Shown here piece by piece: positions 44,396 to 53,576 of a stretch of 64,000 nucleotides of DNA (positions are counted from its first letter, which is position 1; each line of letters starts with the position of its first letter). A model generated the notes under the pieces. The model worked only from the letters and a program-made list of their open reading frames with translations, searched no databases and was not told where the DNA came from. The DNA is taken from NCBI RefSeq assembly GCF_900142715.1, contig NZ_FRBX01000002.1, positions 1-64,000 of the forward strand, written 5' to 3'. This DNA is from Flavobacterium pectinovorum (GTDB lineage Bacteria > Bacteroidota > Bacteroidia > Flavobacteriales > Flavobacteriaceae). The translations under genes were made by a program, and so were the position numbers.

Positions 44396-44455
44396 TTATT
44401 TACCCTAAAGTACAACTCTAAAAGCTTTTAGAGGTGATATTGCACTGAAAACATA
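44396..44455 (+). repeat. Duplicated leader element, copy 2
   Basis: TTTACCCTAAAG..CTCTAAAAGCTTTTAGAG..GATATTGCACTGAAAACATA aligns with 43255-43315 (same order of CCTAAA, CTAAAA, TTTAGA, ACATA blocks). It contains the perfect palindrome CTCTAAAAGCTTTTAGAG. Confidence 0.5.
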
Positions 44456-44572
44456 AGCTAATTTTGCCGTCTCAACTTTGATTAAGTCTTAATACTTAAA
44501 ACATTAGACTTTTTAGTGTGGTTGACAACCTAAAAATTTGAAAAAAATTATTAATCAGTAAATTAAATTAAT

Positions 44573-45298
44573 ATGAAAAACAAAGTACTTTCTTCACTTT
44601 TTATCTTATGTTGTGCTTTTGGGTACTCTCAAACAAACAACAAACTAGGTGTTAATGTAAAAGCACCAACCGAGTCGCTAGACGTAAACGGAACAACCCG
44701 TTTAAGAAGTCTTCCGGTAAATGGAGCAACAAATGCAATTACTACAAAAACTGACGGTACTGCATCTACTGCAAAAGATCAAACTTACAGCGCAGTTAAA
44801 ACTGTAGTTGTCGACGCAAATGGTGTTGTAGGAACTATAGATGGTGTTGCAATCACTGCATCACCTGATATTAAGACAATACAATATGCTCGTACTTCAA
44901 CACCAATTAATGCGCAGACATCTCTAAATTCTATCACTACTATTGGTAATCTATCAATTCGATTTAACAGCGGTAGCACAGGTTCTGCTAACTCGATTGA
45001 ATTTCAAACAAAAGTCCCAAATCAGGTTACTGCCTTTGGTGAAGTATCAGGTGCCGGTGGAAATTATTTTGCTAACTGGAGAACCACCTCAGCAGGAGCA
45101 AATACATGGTACGTGGCAACTGGACAAGGTGTCACCCCCGCTAACCGTGATACGTATAACTTAATGATTACCTTGCATAATTCACAAGAAATTTACCGTG
45201 TATCACTAATTTGTAATGCGCAAATTAATGCTAATACTGGGCTAAATATACCAATAGTTCCTGCTCAGGTTATTATCTTTATTGAGAAACTACAATAA
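44573..45298 (+). CDS. Secreted protein of a paralogous pair, copy 2
   Basis: 241 residues with a signal peptide (LFILCCAFGYSQ). It is paralogous over its full length to the gene at 43410: LGVNVKAPTESLDVNGTTRL, TAFGEVSGAGGNYFANWRTT, QEIYRVSLICN and the identical end IFIEKLQ. Each copy has its own terminator and a related leader, so the pair arose by tandem duplication of a complete transcription unit. The function is unknown. Confidence 0.7.
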   Translation: MKNKVLSSLFILCCAFGYSQTNNKLGVNVKAPTESLDVNGTTRLRSLPVNGATNAITTKTDGTASTAKDQTYSAVKTVVVDANGVVGTIDGVAITASPDIKTIQYARTSTPINAQTSLNSITTIGNLSIRFNSGSTGSANSIEFQTKVPNQVTAFGEVSGAGGNYFANWRTTSAGANTWYVATGQGVTPANRDTYNLMITLHNSQEIYRVSLICNAQINANTGLNIPIVPAQVIIFIEKLQ

Positions 45299-45397
45299 AA
45301 ATACGTTACAATAAAAAAGCGAACAAATTTGGTTGTTGTTGTTGATAATACAATCTTAAGGTACTACACCTAGCTTTTATAAGGCCAATCAAAAAAT

Positions 45398-45437
45398 AAA
45401 AGAGCCAGAGAACATACAGTTTTCTGGCTCTTTTTTT
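45398..45437 (+). terminator. Terminator after paralogue 2
   Basis: AAAGAGCCAGA / TCTGGCTCTTT stem followed by a T run. Confidence 0.8.
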
Positions 45438-45459
45438 ACACTCTCTATACAGGCAAAAT

Positions 45460-45497
45460 AAAAAATCCCATTTACGTTAGCAAATGGGATTTTTTTA
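45460..45497. terminator. Bidirectional terminator-like hairpin
   Basis: AAAAAATCCCATTT / AAATGGGATTTTTT stem with a 7-base loop, A and T runs on both sides. Confidence 0.75.
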
Positions 45498-45682
45498 ATT
45501 ACAATTTTTATTTAAAACTAATTTATGATGAGCAATCAGTTTTATAGTTTTAGAAAGCTTTATACGACCTTTTAAATCTGAAACAAAACTAGAGGCCTCA
45601 AGCATTAATTTTGTACCTAATAAGCTATTATTGTATTAAAAAAAGGCATACCAGAAAAAGAAAACCTATTATTTAGAAACAT

Positions 45683-45718
45683 AAAAAAATCCCATTTCTG
45701 ACTGAATGGGATTTTTTT
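45683..45718 (-). terminator. Terminator of the DUF805-DUF4234-DUF2752 cluster
   Basis: AAAAAAATCCCATT / AATGGGATTTTTTT stem ending 5 bp after the DUF2752 stop. The stem is the same as that at 45460-45497, so the two are duplicates. Confidence 0.8.
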
Positions 45719-45722
45719 ATGT

Positions 45723-46187
45723 TTAAAACCAAATCGACTGATGCATTATATCATCAATTGAATTGTTTTTTACAAAAAGAATCAATCGTATAAAATGATA
45801 AATAGCTAAAAAATAAGCCAATCTATAGGCTAGTTTTTTATTGTATAGTAATCCTGTAAAATATTCTTTTTTGGTAATAATTTCTGTTACCAGCACAATG
45901 ATAGTTACCCAGCAAAAAGCAATTACAAAAGGCCCTAAAATGTGGTAACTAATAGATTTGTATAAATCTCCCTGATAAAAATAAACCAGTGATTTTGTAA
46001 TACCACAACCAGGACAAGGAAATCCCGTGACCATTTTAAAGGGACAAAAAGACTGATCCGACTCTAAATGATCGTTATGATTATTGAGCATTAAAAAAAA
46101 CGGAACTATCAGTGTAATTGCTGCACCGATAATTCCGTAAATTTTACGTTTTATTCTACTATTATTTGTATAATCTGTTGATGTCAC
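45723..46187 (-). CDS. DUF2752 membrane protein
   Basis: About 155 residues with membrane helices. The DUF2752 signature is clear: CPFKMVTGFPCPGCGITKSL followed by YFYQGDLYKSISYHILGPF. The Cys-containing motif might bind metal; the function is unknown. No ATG is available near the start. I favour the GTG at 46187; a TTG at 46196 is the alternative. Both overlap the end of the upstream gene (by 26 or 35 bp), which implies translational coupling. Confidence 0.8.
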   Translation of the reverse strand: MTSTDYTNNSRIKRKIYGIIGAAITLIVPFFLMLNNHNDHLESDQSFCPFKMVTGFPCPGCGITKSLVYFYQGDLYKSISYHILGPFVIAFCWVTIIVLVTEIITKKEYFTGLLYNKKLAYRLAYFLAIYHFIRLILFVKNNSIDDIMHQSIWF

Positions 46188-46539
46188 CTTGTACAATCAT
46201 TGCTGCTGCAATAGGAAAAAAGAATCCTAAAACAATTAATAAAGTAGACTGATCTTTTTGAAGTTCACCAGTTTGCTCATACACTTTTGGCAAAGCTTCT
46301 TTTCCTGCTAAATAATAAAAATAAATATTTACCGGCATACAACATCCTGCAAAAATTGCAATTGGCTGCGAAATAACTTCTTTCTTTGCTACAGCATTAA
46401 AAACCTCTGCAACTTTAATGTTCCAATAAATTAAATACAATCCGCATGATAAAAATCCAAAAAGTAAAACCATAATAGGGTCCACTTTAAATACTGGGAT
46501 TGGCTCATTAAAATTGTTTGATGTTTCTTGTAATTCCAT
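46162..46539 (-). CDS. DUF4234-like membrane protein
   Basis: 125 residues, about three hydrophobic segments (PIMVLLFGFLSCGLYLIYWN, IFAGCCMPVNIYFYYLAG, LLIVLGFFFPIAAAMIVQG). The SCGLYLIYWNIKVAEVFNA stretch resembles DUF4234, a small membrane family of unknown role. It is the middle gene of a three-gene membrane cluster: DUF805 is 26 bp upstream and DUF2752 overlaps downstream. Confidence 0.7.
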   Translation of the reverse strand: MELQETSNNFNEPIPVFKVDPIMVLLFGFLSCGLYLIYWNIKVAEVFNAVAKKEVISQPIAIFAGCCMPVNIYFYYLAGKEALPKVYEQTGELQKDQSTLLIVLGFFFPIAAAMIVQGDINRLYK

Positions 46540-46565
46540 TTTCTATTATTTATATTTAGTTATTA

Positions 46566-46991
46566 TTATTGTAATTCAACTTTTCCAATTTCATTAATTT
46601 CTTCGATATTGTTTTTAGGATCTTGTCCATAATCATTTGGACCTGAATCACCTTCTGTAAACAACAAAATAAGCAACCAGATACCTCCAATAAACGGAAC
46701 CAGGCAGATAAAATAAAACCAGCCGCTTTTTCCAACGTCGTGCAATCTTCTTACTACTGCAGCCAAAGTTGGTATAAACGTTGCTAACGTATAAAGACCA
46801 AAAAAAGCATATCCAATTATTCCTCCTGTAACCGCATCGCCAAAAATGGCTCCAATGATAGCTCCAATAACAATTAATAAAATAGAAATTAATCCATTTG
46901 CAAGTGCAAAATACCAATATTCGCTTCTTCTGGCGCGACCTTTAAAGTTTGCATAGTTTTCAAAAACCACTTTTTTGTACCATTCAATCAT
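46566..46991 (-). CDS. DUF805 membrane protein
   Basis: 141 residues with four predicted membrane helices and the DUF805 signature: YANFKGRARRSEYWYFALAN, RRLHDVGKSGWFYFICLVPF and the end EGDSGPNDYGQDP. DUF805 proteins are widespread small inner-membrane proteins of unknown function. It is the first gene of the DUF805-DUF4234-DUF2752 cluster; these often sit together in flavobacteria. Confidence 0.88.
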   Translation of the reverse strand: MIEWYKKVVFENYANFKGRARRSEYWYFALANGLISILLIVIGAIIGAIFGDAVTGGIIGYAFFGLYTLATFIPTLAAVVRRLHDVGKSGWFYFICLVPFIGGIWLLILLFTEGDSGPNDYGQDPKNNIEEINEIGKVELQ

Positions 46992-47218
46992 AATTAATAA
47001 AATTAGTTAGTTTAATGCCTCCTCTTTTGGATTTTCGGCTTCTCCTTTTTAAAAATTTTGTTAAAATTCGAAACAATATTAACAAAAAATTATCTTAAAA
47101 ACTAATTATGGAAATTTCTTTTAAAAAGAAAAAGCTTGTTATTACAACTTCAATCGAAATAACTGTAAATAGTGACTTTTCTGCAGAAATATTAAAATTT
47201 TCAATTTACTTATTCAAT

Positions 47219-48166
47219 TTACTTAGAATAAACTTTTTTAATCTTATCTACAATAACCTGTGCCAGCCTTTCATGACTTTCGAATGTCCACCCTGCAATA
47301 TGCGGAGTCAATAAAACATTCTTGGCTTGCAATAAATACTGAAAAGCTTCCGGCGTATTTTTATCCTGAAAAAGGGTTTCAAAAGATAATTTCTCATACT
47401 CCAAAACATCCAAACCTGCTCCCAAAACTTTTTTAACCTTCATAGCTTCGACCAAATCTGCCGTAACAATGTTTTTGCCACGCGAAGTATTTATTATCCA
47501 AAAGGGCTTAGAAAATGCATTAATAAAATTAGCATTAACCATTTTGTCTGTTTCAGGAGTCCACGGAAGATGTAAACTCAAAACATCCGCTTTTTGCTGT
47601 AATTCTTGCAATGAAACTTGTTTTGCATTTTCGTCTCCTACATTGTCCAAAATATCATAACATAAAACCTCTACCTCAAAACCACGAAGTTTTTTAGCAA
47701 AAGCTTTACCCATGTTTCCATAACCAATAATACCAACTGTTTTGCCGTCAAGTTCGTGACCGCGATTACTTTCGCGATTCCAGTGTCCCGCTTTTATTTC
47801 GGCGTCTGCCTGATTTAAATTATTAAATAAAGACAAAATTACACCAAGTGAATGTTCTGCAACAGCGTTGCGATTACCTTCCGGGGCCGCAATTAAGTGT
47901 ATTCCTTTTGCTTCGGCATAGTCACAATCGATACTTTCTAAACCCGCGCCAACCCTGGCAATAAACTGTAAATTGGTTGCTTTATCCAGGAATGTTTTAT
48001 CAATTTTAAAACGGCTTCGAATTACGATTCCGTTATAATCCTGGATTTTTGCTTCGACTTCTTCTTTTGATGATTTAAAATCGGCGTGATTTTCAAAACC
48101 AGCTTCTTCTAATTGCGCCCAAAGTATGGGATGGTTGCTGTCGATATGTAGAATTTTAGTACTCAT
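47219..48166 (-). CDS. D-2-hydroxyacid dehydrogenase family protein
   Basis: 315 residues. The NAD-binding Rossmann loop is GIIGYGNMGKAF. The catalytic Arg is in FIARVGAGLESID or NTSRGKNIVTADLV, and the catalytic His is in LLTPHIAGWTFES. It matches the phosphoglycerate/2-hydroxyacid dehydrogenase fold without the C-terminal ACT domain of long SerA. The likely reaction is NAD-linked oxidation or reduction of a 2-hydroxy/2-oxo acid; 3-phosphoglycerate is possible but not proven. It is a single gene, divergent from the racemase gene. Confidence 0.87.
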   Translation of the reverse strand: MSTKILHIDSNHPILWAQLEEAGFENHADFKSSKEEVEAKIQDYNGIVIRSRFKIDKTFLDKATNLQFIARVGAGLESIDCDYAEAKGIHLIAAPEGNRNAVAEHSLGVILSLFNNLNQADAEIKAGHWNRESNRGHELDGKTVGIIGYGNMGKAFAKKLRGFEVEVLCYDILDNVGDENAKQVSLQELQQKADVLSLHLPWTPETDKMVNANFINAFSKPFWIINTSRGKNIVTADLVEAMKVKKVLGAGLDVLEYEKLSFETLFQDKNTPEAFQYLLQAKNVLLTPHIAGWTFESHERLAQVIVDKIKKVYSK

Positions 48167-48228
48167 AAATTAAAAACTTTATTAGGAAAACAAAGTAACA
48201 AAAAATAGCCTTTATTATTTTAACAAAA

Positions 48229-48236
48229 TAAATTTG
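48229..48236 (+). promoter_or_regulatory. Putative -7 box of the racemase-nhaA operon
   Basis: TAAATTTG fits TAnnTTTG, 34 bp before the ATG at 48271. Confidence 0.4.
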
Positions 48237-48270
48237 GGAAGAAATGCGTAAATTCGCATAAAAGGGATTT

Positions 48271-48963
48271 ATGAAAACAATTGGCTTAATTGGCGGAATG
48301 TCCTGGGAAAGTTCTTCGTTATATTATCAAATAATAAATCGAACGACGCAGGAGAAACTAGGTGGTGTACATTCTGCAAAATGCATATTATATTCTGTAG
48401 ATTTTAATGAAATTGCCTTACTGCAAAAAGAAGGAAACTGGGAAAAACTAGGCGAATTAATGGTTGAGGCCGCTCAAAGTCTAGAAAAAGGCGGTGCCGA
48501 TTTTATCGTATTATGTACAAACACGATGCATAAATTATCTGACGAAATAGAAGCCAGTGTTTCGATTCCATTAATTCATATTGGTGATGCTGCCGCTCAA
48601 AAAATTAAAGAAAAGAATTTTAAAAAGGTAGGTTTATTAGGAACATCATTTACTATGGAACAGGATTTTTTTAAAGGCCGTTTATTAAACAGGCATCAAA
48701 TAGAAACCATAATTCCGGATGAAACCCAAAGAGCAGCAATACATAGAATTATATACGATGAATTGGTAAAAGGAATTGTAAATAATGAATCAAGAAATAT
48801 TGTTTTAGAAATAATATCTGATTTAATTGATAAAGGTGCAGAAGGAATTATATTAGGCTGTACAGAAATTGAACTCTTAATTAACAATGAATTTACTACT
48901 GCTGAATTGTTTAACACTGCAGAAATTCACGCCAAAAAAGCTGTCGAATTTGCATTAAAATAA
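48271..48963 (+). CDS. Aspartate/glutamate racemase family protein
   Basis: 230 residues of the cofactor-independent Asp/Glu racemase superfamily. It has the two catalytic cysteines in VLCTNTMHK and ILGCTEIELL and the N-terminal IGLIGGMSWESSSLYY typical of aspartate racemases (YgeA type). D-amino acids may serve in the wall or biofilm regulation; the exact substrate is not certain. nhaA begins 3 bp after the stop, so the genes are co-transcribed. Confidence 0.9.
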   Translation: MKTIGLIGGMSWESSSLYYQIINRTTQEKLGGVHSAKCILYSVDFNEIALLQKEGNWEKLGELMVEAAQSLEKGGADFIVLCTNTMHKLSDEIEASVSIPLIHIGDAAAQKIKEKNFKKVGLLGTSFTMEQDFFKGRLLNRHQIETIIPDETQRAAIHRIIYDELVKGIVNNESRNIVLEIISDLIDKGAEGIILGCTEIELLINNEFTTAELFNTAEIHAKKAVEFALK

Positions 48964-48966
48964 AAT

Positions 48967-50109
48967 ATGAAACTAACGAAAACTTTTAAAGCTTTTTTTG
49001 AAAACGAAAAATCAGGAGGTCTTTTACTGCTTTTTGTCACTATACTTTCGCTTTGTCTTGCCAACTCTTCATTACAGACAGAATATATTGATTTGTGGGA
49101 AACAGATTTAGGCGGGCATTCGATCACGCATTGGATTAATGATGGTTTAATGACGATTTTCTTTTTACTGATTGGTTTAGAATTAGAACGCGAAATTTAT
49201 CATGGTGAATTATCAAGTATAAAAAATGCATCTTTACCCATTATGGCGGCCTTTGGAGGCATGCTGGTTCCTGCAGCCATATTTCTGGCTTTAAATTACG
49301 GAACCAATACTCAAAACGGAGCCGGAATTCCTATGGCTACAGATATTGCATTTGCAATTGGAATTTTATCGCTTTTAGGCGATAAAGTCCCGCCATCATT
49401 GAAGGTGTTTTTAACAGCACTTGCCGTAATTGATGATTTGGGCGCTATTATTGTAATTGCTATTTTTTACACTACTTCTATTGCTTTTGTAAACCTTGCT
49501 ATTGCCTTAGGAATTTGGGCATTCTTGTTTGTGTTGAACAGAATGAAAATTCACAACCTAATTCCGTATTTAATTGGCGGAGTTGCAATGTGGTATTTTA
49601 TGCTGAATTCAGGAGTTCACGCAACTATTACGGGCGTTATATTGGCATTTGTGATTCCGTTTGGAGATGGCGGCGAAAAATCAGTTTCATACAAATTACA
49701 ACACTTTTTACATAAACCGGTTGCCTTTATTATTTTGCCCTTGTTTGCTGTTGCGAATACCTGCATCGCCATTGGATCTGACTGGCATCAGGGATTAAAT
49801 CATTCTAATACTTTGGGTATTATTTTAGGGCTTGTTATTGGCAAGCCACTTGGTATTTTACTTTTCTCTTTTATCGGAGTGAGCGCGGGATATTGTGTTC
49901 TGCCAAAAAAACTAAAATGGACACATATTTTGGGCGCAGGAATGTTGGGCGGAATAGGCTTTACAATGTCTATTTTTATTACAATACTGGCATTTAAAGA
50001 TCCGGAAGTTATTGTTTTCTCAAAAATCGCGATTCTGATTGCTTCTCTTCTTTCGGGAATTTTCGGATTTGTTTATCTCAAATATATCTTGTCTAAGAAA
50101 AAAGCTTAA
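48967..50109 (+). CDS. nhaA: Na+/H+ antiporter NhaA
   Basis: 380-residue inner-membrane antiporter exporting Na+ in exchange for H+. The ion-binding pair is in AVIDDLGAIIVIA and the helix-IV motif in ATDIAFAIGIL, with about 12 hydrophobic helices. The N-terminus (ENEKSGGLLLLFVTILSLCL) is typical. It follows the racemase gene by 3 bp and precedes a small lipoprotein gene by 5 bp. Regulation by NhaR is not evident. Confidence 0.96.
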   Translation: MKLTKTFKAFFENEKSGGLLLLFVTILSLCLANSSLQTEYIDLWETDLGGHSITHWINDGLMTIFFLLIGLELEREIYHGELSSIKNASLPIMAAFGGMLVPAAIFLALNYGTNTQNGAGIPMATDIAFAIGILSLLGDKVPPSLKVFLTALAVIDDLGAIIVIAIFYTTSIAFVNLAIALGIWAFLFVLNRMKIHNLIPYLIGGVAMWYFMLNSGVHATITGVILAFVIPFGDGGEKSVSYKLQHFLHKPVAFIILPLFAVANTCIAIGSDWHQGLNHSNTLGIILGLVIGKPLGILLFSFIGVSAGYCVLPKKLKWTHILGAGMLGGIGFTMSIFITILAFKDPEVIVFSKIAILIASLLSGIFGFVYLKYILSKKKA

Positions 50110-50114
50110 TTACG

Positions 50115-50636
50115 ATGAAACCAGTATTTACAATCGTTTATATCATTCTTTCTGTTTTTTTAATTTCAGCTTGTACGAATAAAAAAGTTGAGAATGTCGT
50201 TGAAAAAGATATTCCTAAAACCGAAATTTCTGTTGAAATAAATAAAAATGAAGAATCAATTGAAGGGATTTATAAAACCGCCGAATGTGATATTTCTGTA
50301 GAAATAACAAAAAACAAAGACGGTTATCAATACTTTTTAAAAACAAATCTTCGCAAAGTAAAAGGCAAAGCGACTTTTTCTACAAATGAATCAGGCGAAA
50401 AATATTTGGTTCTGGAAGGAATAAAATGGGATGAATACGAAGGAGATATTAGCAATGAGGAAGAAAATGATTCTCTTGCCGATTCAAAACCTAAACACGA
50501 ATTAGAAATTCCTGTTGGAATTGACGCGAGTTATGGAAAAGATACGCTCACGATTCAGAATTATGGCAATGCGATGAATTCTTATACTAAGATTTCTGAA
50601 TGTGGTTTGAAGTATATTCAACTAGTAAAAAAGTAA
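50115..50636 (+). CDS. Small lipoprotein of unknown function
   Basis: 173 residues with a lipobox (VFLISACTNKK) after a short signal peptide, then an acidic, Lys/Glu-rich region. No family was recognised. It contains YKTAECDISVEITKNKDGYQ, a strand-rich middle and the ending TKISECGLKYIQLVKK with two more cysteines that could form a disulfide. It is the third gene behind nhaA (5-bp gap), but a role in Na+ tolerance is only suggested by position. Confidence 0.7.
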   Translation: MKPVFTIVYIILSVFLISACTNKKVENVVEKDIPKTEISVEINKNEESIEGIYKTAECDISVEITKNKDGYQYFLKTNLRKVKGKATFSTNESGEKYLVLEGIKWDEYEGDISNEEENDSLADSKPKHELEIPVGIDASYGKDTLTIQNYGNAMNSYTKISECGLKYIQLVKK

Positions 50637-50650
50637 AATTCCAATCTTTT

Positions 50651-50682
50651 AAATTGCTTCGCCTGTTCGCTAGTGCTCGAGT
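50651..50682. repeat. Dispersed repeat (GCTTCGCCTGTTCGCT family), copy 1
   Basis: AATTGCTTCGCCTGTTCGCT and the following AGTGCTCGAGT match, inverted, 54434-54464 with about four differences in 31 bases. Confidence 0.6.
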
Positions 50683-50704
50683 CCAAATTCCAATTTTACT
50701 TTAA

Positions 50705-51124
50705 ATGAAAAGAATCAATCAAATACTTTTTTCTTCTATAACATTGATCATTTTGCTTGTTGGGATAATATTATATCTAATAATAACAATTAAAGACCCG
50801 CAGCCTGATTTGAATTACCAAATTCCAGTCCCTTTTTGTGGAACATCAAGTCCTAAATTAACAGAAAACCAATCTGAAGGAAAAGAAATATTTAATTCTG
50901 TTTGTACAGCTTGCCACAAACTAGACGCAAAAAGTACCGGACCGGCACTTCGCAACTTAGATTCACTGGTATATGTAAAATGGATGATTGAGAAAAACCA
51001 CAAAATCGACAGTACTAAAATTGATGAATTAGGATTAGATTATCACAGAACGATGTTTAAAGATTTTATTAATGAAGAAAATCTTCCTTTATTAATAGAT
51101 TATTGTTCAACAATACGTTATTAA
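50705..51124 (+). CDS. Membrane-anchored c-type cytochrome
   Basis: 139 residues. One N-terminal hydrophobic helix (ILFSSITLIILLVGIILYLI) acts as anchor or uncleaved signal. A single haem site CTACHK lies in FNSVCTACHKLDAKSTGPAL, and a probable axial Met is in HRTMFKDFI. It is an electron carrier of class I type facing the periplasm. It is isolated from other respiratory genes here, so its partner is not known. Confidence 0.88.
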   Translation: MKRINQILFSSITLIILLVGIILYLIITIKDPQPDLNYQIPVPFCGTSSPKLTENQSEGKEIFNSVCTACHKLDAKSTGPALRNLDSLVYVKWMIEKNHKIDSTKIDELGLDYHRTMFKDFINEENLPLLIDYCSTIRY

Positions 51125-51167
51125 ATTCCAAAAACAACAAATTCCAAACTCCAATTATAAGCAATAT

Positions 51168-51269
51168 TGTCATTTCGACGTAAGGAGAAATCACACTCGC
51201 AATTCTACAAACAGAATCGACAATCTTTGTCGAGTTTCTAATGTGATTTCTCCTTACGTCGAAATGACA
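51168..51269. repeat. Inverted repeat (TGTCATTTCGAC family), copy 2
   Basis: Arms 51168-51196 and 51242-51269 are nearly perfectly complementary. The arms and loop (ACAATCTTTGTCGAG) match the inner element at 37273-37374 apart from the tip, GTAAGGAG here versus CGAAGGGAG there. Confidence 0.8.
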
Positions 51270-51284
51270 AACTGTGCGTTAAAC

Positions 51285-51326
51285 AAAAATTCCAAACCCC
51301 AATTAGAATTGGAATTTGGAATTTTT
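51285..51326 (-). terminator. Terminator-like hairpin after proC
   Basis: AAAAATTCCAAACCCCAATT pairs imperfectly with AATTGGAATTTGGAATTTTT; T tail on the minus strand, 23 bp after the proC stop. Confidence 0.5.
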
Positions 51327-51348
51327 ATATTGGAATTTCTTTAAAAAC

Positions 51349-52125
51349 CTATCCTTTAATCTGTTTCAAAGAAGTCTTGATTCCTTTTATTAAAGACGAA
51401 CTGAAACCATTATGCTCCATTTCGTTCAATCCTACGATTGTACAGCCTTGAGGCGTCGTTACACGATCGATTAATTGTTCCGGATGCACTTTTTCCTCTA
51501 ATAACATTTTTGCGGCTCCTTTTACGGTTTGTGCCGCAATTGCCAAAGCGGTTTGAGAATCAAATCCAATTTCGATTCCGGCCTGCATTGAAGCTCTAAT
51601 ATATCTTAAAGCATAAGCTGTTCCGCAAGCGCCAAGAACTGTTGCTGCATCCATTAATTTTTCGTCGATAACCGGAGCAGTTCCTAAATCCTGAAATAAA
51701 TCAACAATTGGCAAGGCTTTTTCCCTATCCTTTTCAGGGAAAGAAATACAAGTTGCTGATTCTCCAAATTGTGCTGCGATATTCGGCATGATTCTAACAA
51801 CCGGATATTCGTTATTTGTTTTTGTCTGAAGCGCTTCAAGAGACAAGCCGCTTACTGCCGAAGCAATTGTTTTACCAGCAATTACCGGTAAAATTTCTGC
51901 TAAAACAATATCAACCTGATAGGGTTTTATGGTCAAAACCACGACATCGGCTTCCTGAATATTATGTTTGTTATCGTTAGAAACCGTGATTCCAAATTCA
52001 GTTAAATACTGAATACTGGCAATGTTTCTTCTCGTTACTGTAACCTGATTATTTTTAGAAAATTTTGCAATTCCCAAGGCAATAGAAACCCCAAGGTTCC
52101 CTCCTCCTATTATGTGTACTTTCAT
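51349..52125 (-). CDS. proC: Pyrroline-5-carboxylate reductase
   Basis: Last step of proline synthesis: reduction of pyrroline-5-carboxylate with NAD(P)H. Rossmann N-terminus VHIIGGGNLGVSIALGIAKF; VRIMPNIAAQFGE; the C-terminal proline-binding signature HPEQLIDRVTTPQGCTIVGL with the final NGFSSSLIKGIKTS. 258 residues is typical. It is a single minus-strand gene with a hairpin downstream. proA/proB are not in this window. Confidence 0.95.
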   Translation of the reverse strand: MKVHIIGGGNLGVSIALGIAKFSKNNQVTVTRRNIASIQYLTEFGITVSNDNKHNIQEADVVVLTIKPYQVDIVLAEILPVIAGKTIASAVSGLSLEALQTKTNNEYPVVRIMPNIAAQFGESATCISFPEKDREKALPIVDLFQDLGTAPVIDEKLMDAATVLGACGTAYALRYIRASMQAGIEIGFDSQTALAIAAQTVKGAAKMLLEEKVHPEQLIDRVTTPQGCTIVGLNEMEHNGFSSSLIKGIKTSLKQIKG

Positions 52126-52226
52126 TTCTTATTTATTGGCTGGTTAATAGCATATTTTTCAGCCACAAATTACGCAGATTTTACAGATCTTAAATCACTG
52201 CAATCTATTAATTTGTTGCAAAAAAT

Positions 52227-53576
52227 TTAGAATCCAAGAATCAGTTTTGCTACTCCAAAGTAGAGCATGATTCCAAAAACGTCATTGGTTGTTGTAATAA
52301 ACGGACCGGTTGCAATAGCAGGGTCGATTTTATTTTTATGAAGAAAAAGCGGTACTAAAGTTCCTAAAGTCGCAGCAAATAAAATAACAACAATCATCGA
52401 AATTGAAATGGCAAATCCTACTAAATATTGTTGGTACATAATCGAATGATAGCCTAACAAAAGCAATGAAATAATACTTCCGGAAATCATCGAAACGGTA
52501 ATTTCCTTCGTAAAATAACCACGGCTAAATTCCTTTAAAGTTCCGTTTGCCAAACCCTGTACTACGATAGCAGAAGCCTGAACCCCAATATTTCCGGCTG
52601 TTGCCGAAAGCAAAGGCACGAAAATAATTAAAGTAGAATGGAGTTTGAATATCTCTTCGTTTCCTTTCAACACAAAAGAAGCTACAATTTCGATTACCAT
52701 ACCGATTAAAAGCCACGGTAAACGCGCTTTTGTCAGTTCCAGAACACTGTCATTAGATTCAACGTCTTGTGTAATACCCGCCGCCAACTGGTAATCCTTA
52801 TCGGCTTCGTCTTTGATTACGTCTACGATATCATCAATCGTGATTCTACCAACTAAACGGCCCAATTCATCTACGACCGGAATGGCTTCCAAATCGTATT
52901 TTTGCATGATACGCGCTACCTCAACATCTTCGGTATCTACGTTTACGAAATTTAATTTTCGAATATAAATATCCCCAATTTGAGTTTTGGTTGATGTTGT
53001 CAATAAATCTTTAAGTGACAATCTCCCTTTTAGGCGATTTTCATCATCAACAACATAAATAGAATGTACTCTCGATACGTTTTCGGCCTGAATACGCATT
53101 TCTTTCACACACGTTAGTACATTCCAATTTTCATTGACTTTTACTAACTCTTTTCCCATTAAACCACCGGCAGAATTTTCGTCGTAACGCAACAAGTCTA
53201 CAATGTCTTTTGCGTGCTCGACGTCAAGCATTTCAGAGATTACTTCTGCTTTGATTTCCTGCGAAAGTTCCCCGATAATATCCGCTGCGTCATTGGTTTC
53301 AAGCTCATCAAGCTCTTCTGCAATTTCTTTAGGCGAAAGTCGGCTTAAGATATTTTCACGCAAATCATCTTCAAGTTCCAGAAGAATTTCTGCTGTTTTA
53401 TCACTATCTAAAACCCTGAAAATATAGGTTGCTTCGTCGAAATCCAGTTCATCCAGAATTTCGGCAATATCGGCATGGTGCAGATCGTTCAATAAAACTT
53501 CAAGTTCTTTGTCGTTTTTCTGAACAATATGCTCTTCTAGTTGGTGTATTAATTCTTTGCTAACTTTGAACTCCAT
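52227..53576 (-). CDS. mgtE: Magnesium transporter MgtE
   Basis: 449-residue Mg2+ channel. N-terminal acidic Mg-sensing superhelix ([20 protein letters not shown]), two CBS domains (about residues 130-250) and a C-terminal membrane domain with five helices ([27 protein letters not shown] end). In the family, cytoplasmic Mg2+ closes the channel through the N and CBS domains. Its start overlaps the 3' end of rsmA by 17 bp, so translation is coupled. Confidence 0.95.
   Translation of the reverse strand: MEFKVSKELIHQLEEHIVQKNDKELEVLLNDLHHADIAEILDELDFDEATYIFRVLDSDKTAEILLELEDDLRENILSRLSPKEIAEELDELETNDAADIIGELSQEIKAEVISEMLDVEHAKDIVDLLRYDENSAGGLMGKELVKVNENWNVLTCVKEMRIQAENVSRVHSIYVVDDENRLKGRLSLKDLLTTSTKTQIGDIYIRKLNFVNVDTEDVEVARIMQKYDLEAIPVVDELGRLVGRITIDDIVDVIKDEADKDYQLAAGITQDVESNDSVLELTKARLPWLLIGMVIEIVASFVLKGNEEIFKLHSTLIIFVPLLSATAGNIGVQASAIVVQGLANGTLKEFSRGYFTKEITVSMISGSIISLLLLGYHSIMYQQYLVGFAISISMIVVILFAATLGTLVPLFLHKNKIDPAIATGPFITTTNDVFGIMLYFGVAKLILGF

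Larger units (their letters stand above)
44133..44572. other. Intergenic region between the two paralogues
   Basis: Contains the terminator at 44210-44237 and the second copy of the leader element (44396-44455). No gene is seen. Confidence 0.6.
45299..45722. other. Intergenic region with three terminators
   Basis: Between the convergent paralogue 2 and DUF2752 genes. It holds hairpins at 45398-45437, 45460-45497 and 45683-45718; the stretch 45498-45682 shows no gene or obvious signal. Confidence 0.6.

Noticed and set aside
47108..47314. Plus-strand frame of 68 codons at the end of the dehydrogenase gene
   Set aside because: It overlaps the dehydrogenase 3' end, is of biased low-complexity composition and has no promoter; taken as chance.
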